In this document: one piece after another, positions 16,061 to 22,583 of the stretch
Layout of the letters: each line of letters starts with the position of its first letter
Numbering within the stretch: the first letter of the stretch is position 1
From: an uncultured Verrucomicrobiales bacterium
GTDB taxonomy: Bacteria > Verrucomicrobiota > Verrucomicrobiia > Limisphaerales > Palsa-1400
Length of the DNA stretch: 39,733 nt
Assembly (NCBI GenBank): GCA_903927905.1
Contig: CAIYOY010000128.1
Coordinates: forward strand, 1-39,733
Reading direction: 5' to 3'
Notes under the pieces: generated by a model
Databases searched by the model: none
The model's input: only the letters and a program-made list of their open reading frames with translations
Told to the model about the DNA's origin: nothing
Translations under genes and position numbers: made by a program

Positions 16061-16912
16061 TTAACGGAAAACTTTCGACAACACTTTGAGCAGATCCGTC
16101 GGCGAAGCCAGATACCAGATCACCTTTAATTTCGTCGCCGCTTCAACATCTACCATCGCCTGTTTATTGAAGGGATTGGCCGTCGCGACCATGACGGACT
16201 TGCTCATCTTGTCGAACGGCAGCACACACCACCGCCGACAAACGTCCCGCGGAAACGCCCGCGCCGTGTCGATGTCCAAATCATAACGTTCGATCGGCAA
16301 ATAACCCAGGCGGGAACGATCCGACAATAATTTCAACGACTTATCCAACGGCACGATCTGCTTCTCCGCCAGCATGTGAACAAACGGCTCCACCGCCTTG
16401 TCCGGAGACTGGCTCATATTCACCGTGGGCCAGCAAATATCGAAATCCCCGGTCGTGATCATTTTCCCTTCCACAAAAATCTTGAGCATCATCCCTCGTC
16501 CATCATCCACGTCAACCTGGGCTGCGCCTTTGCCCTGTCCCTTCTTCATCATCACTGTCTGCCCGGTGCTCTTGTTCGGCGACTCCATTTCCGGCGGTGG
16601 CTGGCTGGTCAGATTATTGGCCTTGTTCTCGATCTGGGCCATCGCCGCCAGCGCATCCTTGTCATCCGGCTGCCGCTGCAAGATGGTTTCGTATTCCAGA
16701 ATGGCGGAGGAAAGCTGGCCCAGTTGGACGTAAGCCTGGGCGATGCGCTTGGAAGTGATGATCACTTCCTTGTGCATCTCGAGTTTGAGATAAGCTTCCT
16801 TGAGGATTTCCAGCGATTGATAGTCTTGCGGCTGCGATTGAGTGATGACTTCAAACATCTCAATCGTCTGCCGCAATTGCGCTTCTTCGCCTGGATTTAA
16901 GTTGCCTAGCAT
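16061..16912 (-). CDS. TPR plus GspE-N-like domain protein
   Basis: 283 residues. Residues about 1-100 are TPR-like helices (LEILKEAYLKLEMHKEVI, AQAYVQLGQLSSAILEYETIL). A low-complexity linker follows. Residues about 150-283 resemble the N-terminal domain of the downstream ATPase: compare FPRDVCRRWCVLPF, MVATANPFN and VEAATKLKV here with IPRDIMTNYKVLPV, LAMADPLN and VKRITKLEV there. So it looks like a GspE-N domain detached from its ATPase and fused to TPRs. It probably regulates or docks the PilB-like ATPase, whose gene begins directly after this stop codon. The similarity was judged by eye. Confidence 0.7.
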   Translation of the reverse strand: MLGNLNPGEEAQLRQTIEMFEVITQSQPQDYQSLEILKEAYLKLEMHKEVIITSKRIAQAYVQLGQLSSAILEYETILQRQPDDKDALAAMAQIENKANNLTSQPPPEMESPNKSTGQTVMMKKGQGKGAAQVDVDDGRGMMLKIFVEGKMITTGDFDICWPTVNMSQSPDKAVEPFVHMLAEKQIVPLDKSLKLLSDRSRLGYLPIERYDLDIDTARAFPRDVCRRWCVLPFDKMSKSVMVATANPFNKQAMVDVEAATKLKVIWYLASPTDLLKVLSKVFR

Positions 16913-16998
16913 GATTTATCCGTTAGCAAGTGGTGAAATTCTAATCAGAGCTGCCGCGCAAAGCAACTCCCTTTCATCAACCCACCCGCGCCTCGTTC

Positions 16999-19900
16999 CT
17001 AGTTCGCCACATTCCCCAAATTCCCGTCATTCGCAGAAAAATACGTTTTTTTCGCCGCGCCAGTTTCCACCCAAGTCAACGCAATCGGCCGCGGCGCAAG
17101 TTTCCATCCCGACCCCGACCAAAATTCCGTCTGCCGTTCCACTGTCAAACGCGCCGGAACGCCGACCGACCGCAATGCGGCCGTGTAAACAATTTCAAAA
17201 TCATCCGGATTGGCCACATGCCCTGACCAGATGGATTCCACCCCGCGCTGTTTCGGATATCCCGGCGACACCGTGACGCGCTCCCGGAGAAAGCGGACGA
17301 CAATTTCTGCGGCCGATGCGGTGGAGTTTTCCTTGCGCACCCGGCGATAAAAATTGTCCCAAAGTTCCCGGCGCCAATTGAGTTCCGTCCGATCTTCCGC
17401 GATGACCGGCGAAAGCACGTAATCACGATATTTATCCGGCTCCACTGGCCAATTGATCAGTTCATTAACCGTGTAATGAGAAAGCTCCACATTCTCAAGC
17501 AGCGTTTTGACTTTCTGCCCCTGCCAGATCGGCTGACTGCTCAGCGCGGTGAAATCATCCTTCCACTTGGCCGGAACAAAAGAGCTTCGGGCCAAAGCCA
17601 GGGTTTTTTCCGTGACCGCCAAACGCGGCAAGATCAAACGAAAGGCCGTTTGCGCCGCCGCCAAAACCAGAAAACAAACCGCCGCCACGCGCAGCCTCAT
17701 CTCCCATTTCGTCCATTTGGGCGCAACACGGTCAGCCGTTTCCATGACTCCAACCAAATTACTCTTTTTCTGCCAAACCCAAAACCCAGCCCACCCGATG
17801 ACCGGCAACAGGCACAACCAAATCGGATAAGGATGCACTTTGGGAAATTCCGGCAGTGGATTAACGGCGGTCAACTGGGCTTTGCTGAACTCGCCCGTCA
17901 GGCGAAGCGTTTGGGCCAGATCACCGTCCAGCCCGTGAACCGCCCCGGGAATAATCTTAAGCGTGGTGACCACCCCGCTGCGACGGAGAGTTTCGGCCTG
18001 CTTCCGGACGGCTTCCACCGAAAAAGTTTCATCGCGCTCGCCATGAATCAAAAGAACATGCGAGTGAAGAGCGGTCAAAGCCGGGGAAGACATCTCCAAT
18101 TCCGGTATCGTCCCGCCAGAAACGCGAACTAAAAGTTGCGGCTGGTTTTCGGGATGGCCCAGCGCATAACGCATGACATTGTCCGCCCCGAGACCGGAGC
18201 CAACCCAGGCTATGGCCTGCGTATCAGTCTGCGGTTGCTGTTTGACATAAGCGAGCGTCGCGGAAAATTGATCCTCGAAAGCAGTGGGATTTTCCACGTC
18301 GTAATCGAACCCAACTGCCGCGAAACCCAGTTCGGCAAACTGCCGGAGGGCGTTGCCATCCGTGCGCCAGGCCTCGCCCGCCGCATGGGCATAAATCACC
18401 ACCGGACATTTTTGCGCGCCCTTGGGAAAAACCGCGATGCCGGATAATTTTTCCTGATGAATTGTTTTCCCGGTAAATTCACCACGCTGAAAAGAGTCAT
18501 CCGACTTGGCCCAAGCCATCGCGCCCAGGACCAGCAGCAAAATACCGATGAAAAATTTTAAAAATGGACCGGATGATTTTTCTCCCGGTCCGGACGGAAT
18601 CCCTTTGCCTCCCCCGGCCAAAGGCGCGCGGCCGAGTTTCAGCAAAATCCAAAACATGAGGGCGGTGGACAAAACAAACAGTCCGCCATCGAACCAAAAG
18701 CCAACCAGCAGCACCAAAGCCCCACCAAGGCAACCGGCCTGCAAATAGCGCGCAACCATTAAATCCTGATTGAAATCGGACGGGTTTATTTCGCCGACCG
18801 AGGCAACCTCCGGTTGAAAGCTTCGCATCAAGGTCAATCCGACCCAGGCCAGAAAACAAGTCAGCGCCGGCACGCCCAGCATGGCGCCGAACAGGGTGAA
18901 ATCATTGGTTTGAATGGCCTTGAAATCCGTCAGGTGGTCCGGCCGGTAATAGCGGTCATAAACCAGATTGGCTTGATTCCAACCGGCGCCAAGCCATGGC
19001 CTTTCCGCCATGATCTGGCAGGCCCCCTCCCAGGCGGCCACCCGGTTGCGCCAGGAAATATCATTGGCATTTGCGGCCGAAAAAGAGCGCCGGGCCACGC
19101 GTTGTTCCGAGTGGTTGAATTGCCAGAAAGTCAGCACCGCCAGCGCGAGGAGCAAGAGGGCCATGATGGCACCGTTTCGTCGCAGCCAGCAGAGAGTCGG
19201 ATTATTGGCACCGGCGCCAATGGCCAAAAAAATGCCGCCGAACCCGACGGCGGTTCCCAGCCAGCCGCCGCGGCTAAAACTATTCAACAGCCCCATCCCC
19301 ATGATGACGGTGACCGCCGTCAAGAGGGCCAGCCAGCCGACTTGCGCGGTTCGTTGCAAACGCCGAAAATACGGCCAATGAAAAATCGCCAGCCATAAAC
19401 CGGCCAGCAAATTGAGGCCCAACCCCATGAGCAGGCCATAGCGATTGGGGTCATGCCAAAATCCGGTCCACCGTGTTTGTCCGCGATATTGAAAAATCAT
19501 GGACGGCTCCAATTTGGACAAGCACGAGGCCACCAAAAGGAGAAGGAGGGGAATAATCAAACGCAGAAAGAACCGTTTAATTTGGGCCGGCTCAGTCAAC
19601 GATGAAAACCAAAGTTCAACACCCTTGCCCACTGCCGCACCAAAGACAAAAATCAAGGCCCGCGGAGTCGAGGAGGCTGCCGGGTAATCAAAAGCATAAG
19701 CCAACGCCCCGACCAGGAGAGTGGCGGCGAGAAAAACCGCCGGCCTGGCCCGGAACTCATTTTGTTTGGCTTTGGAAAAATATTGCAGCAGAGAGAAAAT
19801 GGCGAAATATCCGCCGGCACAGGCAAACATCATCCATTGCGTTTCCGCCGCGCTAAAGTTGAGCGAGAGCGCCCCGCCAAAGTCTTTTTGCCAATTGAAC

Positions 19901-20067
19901 AAATGGCTGTCACCCAAAAGGAAAACCGCCAAAACGAGGCAAACAGCCGCGAGCTTCATCCACTCGATTAAATAGCCGGCATAAGCGCGGTTTCCAACGA
20001 GGGGACGAGCCGGACGAATCGGTTCGGGCAATCCGAAATAAAGTTTATTAAGAAATATTCTTACCAT
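16999..20067 (-). CDS. O-antigen ligase-like / degenerate hydrolase / degenerate transglutaminase fusion
   Basis: 1022 residues. Residues about 1-480 are polytopic membrane helices with Wzy/O-antigen-ligase features (WHDPNRYGLLMG at 204-215, NSFSRGGWLG at 262-271). Residues about 520-730 have an alpha/beta-hydrolase pattern (VVIYAHAAGEAW, VGFDYDVENP, WVGSGLGAD, LLIHGERDETF, GAVHGLDGD): acid D679 and His711 are present, but the nucleophile position in G-x-S-x-G is Gly625. After two more membrane segments (about 747-765 and 790-810), residues 865-1000 resemble a transglutaminase-like domain (NPDDFEIVYTAALRSVGVPAR), but the position of the catalytic Cys is Pro954. Both enzyme domains thus seem inactive. 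It overlaps the MauE-like gene by 20 bp. Substrate unknown. Confidence 0.8.
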   Translation of the reverse strand: MVRIFLNKLYFGLPEPIRPARPLVGNRAYAGYLIEWMKLAAVCLVLAVFLLGDSHLFNWQKDFGGALSLNFSAAETQWMMFACAGGYFAIFSLLQYFSKAKQNEFRARPAVFLAATLLVGALAYAFDYPAASSTPRALIFVFGAAVGKGVELWFSSLTEPAQIKRFFLRLIIPLLLLLVASCLSKLEPSMIFQYRGQTRWTGFWHDPNRYGLLMGLGLNLLAGLWLAIFHWPYFRRLQRTAQVGWLALLTAVTVIMGMGLLNSFSRGGWLGTAVGFGGIFLAIGAGANNPTLCWLRRNGAIMALLLLALAVLTFWQFNHSEQRVARRSFSAANANDISWRNRVAAWEGACQIMAERPWLGAGWNQANLVYDRYYRPDHLTDFKAIQTNDFTLFGAMLGVPALTCFLAWVGLTLMRSFQPEVASVGEINPSDFNQDLMVARYLQAGCLGGALVLLVGFWFDGGLFVLSTALMFWILLKLGRAPLAGGGKGIPSGPGEKSSGPFLKFFIGILLLVLGAMAWAKSDDSFQRGEFTGKTIHQEKLSGIAVFPKGAQKCPVVIYAHAAGEAWRTDGNALRQFAELGFAAVGFDYDVENPTAFEDQFSATLAYVKQQPQTDTQAIAWVGSGLGADNVMRYALGHPENQPQLLVRVSGGTIPELEMSSPALTALHSHVLLIHGERDETFSVEAVRKQAETLRRSGVVTTLKIIPGAVHGLDGDLAQTLRLTGEFSKAQLTAVNPLPEFPKVHPYPIWLCLLPVIGWAGFWVWQKKSNLVGVMETADRVAPKWTKWEMRLRVAAVCFLVLAAAQTAFRLILPRLAVTEKTLALARSSFVPAKWKDDFTALSSQPIWQGQKVKTLLENVELSHYTVNELINWPVEPDKYRDYVLSPVIAEDRTELNWRRELWDNFYRRVRKENSTASAAEIVVRFLRERVTVSPGYPKQRGVESIWSGHVANPDDFEIVYTAALRSVGVPARLTVERQTEFWSGSGWKLAPRPIALTWVETGAAKKTYFSANDGNLGNVAN

Positions 20068-20509
20068 TACCTTTACCTTCGCTGATCAAAAAAAACGAAC
20101 TGCCCAAAAGGAAAAATCCAAGAAGGATTTTAAGCAGATCCTGGACCAAACGGTTATCCACCAGGAAAATTTTTGTGATGCCCCCGAGGCACGGACATTG
20201 ATAATTGGGATCCGGATAAAGCATCCAGACGCCCATCCGATAGGTCAGAAAACAGAGGGCCAGCCACAAGATGGCCAAATTGCCGAGTGAATTCCGTTTG
20301 GCGAATAAAATCACGCCCACGACAATCATTTCCAATCCCGCGCTGCCCAGCATCATCAGGTAGTTGGCAACGGGAACAAGGGGATCAAGACGACGATCAG
20401 GCTGGCCGGCCGACAAAACATAAATCAGTTTATAGATTGATGTCGCGGTTAAAATTCCCGCTGAGATCAGCAGAAAATAACGGTTTATGATTTCGCTTGT
20501 TCGTAACAT
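20048..20509 (-). CDS. MauE/DoxX-like membrane protein with CPC motif
   Basis: 153 residues from ATG 20509, with about four hydrophobic segments. A CPCLG motif (C105, C107) follows the third, in the place where MauE/DoxX-type redox-associated proteins carry a Cys-x-Cys. MauE takes part in maturation of a disulfide-rich periplasmic subunit in methylamine dehydrogenase producers, and related proteins occur in other redox settings. An upstream TTG at 20551 is open, but it lies in the terminator's T-run, so it is less likely. The gene overlaps the fusion gene by 20 bp, and a 7-cysteine exported protein is encoded upstream. That suggests disulfide or thiol chemistry outside the membrane, as an inference. 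There is no mau gene set. Confidence 0.65.
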   Translation of the reverse strand: MLRTSEIINRYFLLISAGILTATSIYKLIYVLSAGQPDRRLDPLVPVANYLMMLGSAGLEMIVVGVILFAKRNSLGNLAILWLALCFLTYRMGVWMLYPDPNYQCPCLGGITKIFLVDNRLVQDLLKILLGFFLLGSSFFLISEGKGNGKNIS

Positions 20510-20549
20510 ATCCAAGGAAACTGTATGGCAAAGGCCCGGGGCAGAGAAC

Positions 20550-20592
20550 AAAAAAATGAGGCTGAAAGGATCCGTCCACCTTTAACAGCCTC
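20550..20592 (-). terminator. Intrinsic terminator between Cys-rich peptide and MauE-like gene
   Basis: On the minus strand, GAGGCTG-TT-AAAGG pairs with CCTTT-CAGCCTC (two-base bulge) around a 9-nt loop, followed by AT7. It would end the upstream transcript about 40 bp before the MauE-like start. Confidence 0.7.
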
Positions 20593-20606
20593 AAGCGTAA
20601 TTTCTC

Positions 20607-20635
20607 AATGTTCGTTGAAACCCAGAACGAACATT
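20607..20635 (-). promoter_or_regulatory. Perfect 10-bp inverted repeat upstream of the terminator
   Basis: AATGTTCGTT (20607-20616) and AACGAACATT (20626-20635) are a perfect inverted repeat with a 9-nt spacer. There is no T-run. It sits 14 bp from the terminator and could be an operator or an RNA hairpin. Confidence 0.45.
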
Positions 20636-20719
20636 CATTTAAAACCATCCTCTCAAAAACCTGGTTTGGGTGCCAGTTTGAGCAAGGAATCAAAGTCCAT
20701 CCAAGCGCTTTGAGCAAAA

Positions 20720-21034
20720 TCACCAAGCATTACCGCAAAGCGTGGGGCCATCAATGCACTGGTGAACGCTCATGGTGAGTTTATCAATGTCTTCGCCAGT
20801 TTCAGCGTCAATAATATCCAGTGCGATCGAAGTTTCTTCGGGGTCTTCCGCACAGGTAAAGACAACGCTCGTATCTTCACAAACCATCAGGGAGGGATAA
20901 TAACAGTGCGAGGTGTTGCCAACTGGCTCGTAGCTGATCTCTTTGCAAGCGGGACAAGGTCCTTCAAACGCTTTGAGGTTGGTCAGTGAGAAGGTGAAAA
21001 GGGCCACCACCATAATTTTGGTTATTTGTTTCAT
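20720..21034 (-). CDS. Small exported protein with seven cysteines
   Basis: 104 residues. A short signal peptide (KQITKIMVVALFTFSLTNLKA, in pieces) gives a mature part of about 82 residues carrying cysteines at 27, 30, 44, 52, 61, 93 and 100. The first two form CPAC, a thioredoxin-like spacing. The rest is acidic (EDPEETSIALDIIDAETGE, read in parts). No known family recognised. It could be a disulfide-stabilised secreted peptide, a small redox carrier or a substrate of the neighbouring MauE-like protein. It starts 12 bp after the stop of the 457-residue gene, so the two are co-transcribed, and a terminator follows it. No ribosome site is clear. Confidence 0.65.
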   Translation of the reverse strand: MKQITKIMVVALFTFSLTNLKAFEGPCPACKEISYEPVGNTSHCYYPSLMVCEDTSVVFTCAEDPEETSIALDIIDAETGEDIDKLTMSVHQCIDGPTLCGNAW

Positions 21035-21046
21035 AAACTTAACATT

Positions 21047-22420
21047 TTAAACTGCCTTATTCTTGCCTTTTTTTATTACTACGACTGCTACAATCGTAAA
21101 ACCGAGTATGAGTATGCCCAAAGCGAGGTTAGATACAAGCTTTATTTTATTTTGTCTTCTTTTTCCCTCGGCCCACCTTTCCCGATCCAGTTGGGTCAAT
21201 TGGTTAATATTGGTGCCACCCAAGGTGCTGTTAGGTTTGACCAAGTAGTTCATGGATTGTCTTAAGACGGTTCTTTGGGTGACGGCCCTGGAGCTGGCCA
21301 ATTCCAATTTAAACCTCATATCCTGAATAATGGTATTGGTGGAAACGGATGGCGTGGTCACGGCCAAGGATTCAAGGCTAATTCTCCGCGTATGGCCTTC
21401 GATAACGGAGGTGGTTTTTAGTTGGGAACTGCCTGTTCCGTTGGAAATTGGGACAAAATGACTCAACCTAAAAGTTGCTGGAAAAGATAAGCCGCCAGCA
21501 TTGGTTTGGGCCAGCATTTCATATAACACATTGGTAAAAAGAGTGTTATAGGGTGGCAGATAGGGCGTTAGTTTAATGCTGTCGCGCCCCTGAATAACAT
21601 AGTGGGTGCCATTATTCAAAAGGGCGACCCGGGTGGGAAGGTGGGGTGCTTCGGCACTAAGTTGCCAATCCGCCTTAACCATGTAATCGTCCTTGGCTTG
21701 GCGCGGGAAATCGAATTGGGCCATTCTAGGGGCTTCATTGGTCTTGGTATTCTCAAAAAAGCAGGAAGATGCATAAGCCAGCCAGAGTGGGGCGAGAAAA
21801 TCAGAGCCGAACCGCGGCAATGTTCCCGAATAGATCTCACCAACGGCATTATTTATGGAAGTTTTTGGGGAGGTATCAACCAGTATTTTCATCCGGTTTT
21901 TTTGTGCTGCGGTGCCTTTGGCCACCATCGAATTGGTGTCCAGATGATGTTTGCTGATTACAGCCGCCAACCCCTTTTCCCTGTCATAAATCGGGTTAAA
22001 GGTGTTGATTTTATAGACATTGGTGCCGTCCGTGCGGGATTCGCTCAAGCTGATCGGTTCCAGATCGGTGATGACGGCGGGTTGGGCGCTGATGCTCCAT
22101 TTGCAGCCGGAAACGATTATTTTGAAGGTGTTTTCAAAATGAGCCTCCAATACGCCGTTCTTATTGAAAGCTTCATAGGTAAAATCACCTTCCACTTGAT
22201 ATTCCTGAGCCAAGGCTGAAAAGCCGAAACCAATAAAGAATACGCCCGCCAGGAAATGGCGGCGCAGCCGGTTGATCTGCCGCCACCAAGCGGCAAAACT
22301 TCGGCTCTCATTTTTTGAAAAATGAAGACTAAAACCGGCGGGACAAACCTTCATCGTCCGTGTATTTTTCTTATCCACAACTAAATCGTTATCTGTTGGC
22401 CAAGTTTGGGATATGACCAT
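21047..22420 (-). CDS. Exported protein with C-terminal membrane anchor
   Basis: 457 residues from ATG 22420, which has an AGAGG-like ribosome site; ATG 22354 is an alternative 22 residues in. A signal-type segment (about 55-72, HFLAGVFFIGFGFSALAQ) precedes a large beta-rich, Asn- and Thr-rich ectodomain. A single membrane helix close to the end (NLALGILILGFTIVAVVVI) is followed by the basic tail KKGKNKAV, a C-terminally anchored type I arrangement. The stretch before the anchor (LTQLDRERWAEGKRRQNK) could form a coiled or helical stalk. No known domain is recognised. It heads the cluster of Cys-rich protein, MauE-like protein and the fusion. Confidence 0.65.
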   Translation of the reverse strand: MVISQTWPTDNDLVVDKKNTRTMKVCPAGFSLHFSKNESRSFAAWWRQINRLRRHFLAGVFFIGFGFSALAQEYQVEGDFTYEAFNKNGVLEAHFENTFKIIVSGCKWSISAQPAVITDLEPISLSESRTDGTNVYKINTFNPIYDREKGLAAVISKHHLDTNSMVAKGTAAQKNRMKILVDTSPKTSINNAVGEIYSGTLPRFGSDFLAPLWLAYASSCFFENTKTNEAPRMAQFDFPRQAKDDYMVKADWQLSAEAPHLPTRVALLNNGTHYVIQGRDSIKLTPYLPPYNTLFTNVLYEMLAQTNAGGLSFPATFRLSHFVPISNGTGSSQLKTTSVIEGHTRRISLESLAVTTPSVSTNTIIQDMRFKLELASSRAVTQRTVLRQSMNYLVKPNSTLGGTNINQLTQLDRERWAEGKRRQNKIKLVSNLALGILILGFTIVAVVVIKKGKNKAV

Positions 22421-22513
22421 CTTTAAACGCCTCTGTCAAAATTTTTTGCATTTTTTCTCAAAAATGGTTTTAAGTTAATCTCTGACAAGGAGTTGCCGGG
22501 CGGCGCAAGTTTT

Positions 22514-22541
22514 AAAAAAAGCCTCATCCTTTTTAAGGCTT
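22514..22541 (-). terminator. Terminator of glnE
   Basis: Stem AAGCCT/AGGCTT with a loop of 11 nt, followed by T5 on the minus strand (part of a run of seven in total). A wider pair TTGCCGG (22493-22499) / CCGGCAA (22546-22552) encloses it. It lies 43 bp beyond the glnE stop and separates glnE from the gene at 21047. Confidence 0.6.
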
Positions 22542-22583
22542 GGCGCCGGCAATTCCCGCCGGTTGTCCTGACGATCCAGCGAT

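Noticed and set aside
14771-16129. 452-codon plus-strand ORF
   Set aside because: Antisense to the PilB-like ATPase, whose catalytic motifs are unmistakable on the minus strand.
16999-20067. Active esterase or transglutaminase
   Set aside because: Nucleophile positions are Gly625 and Pro954 in by-eye alignment, so activity is not claimed.
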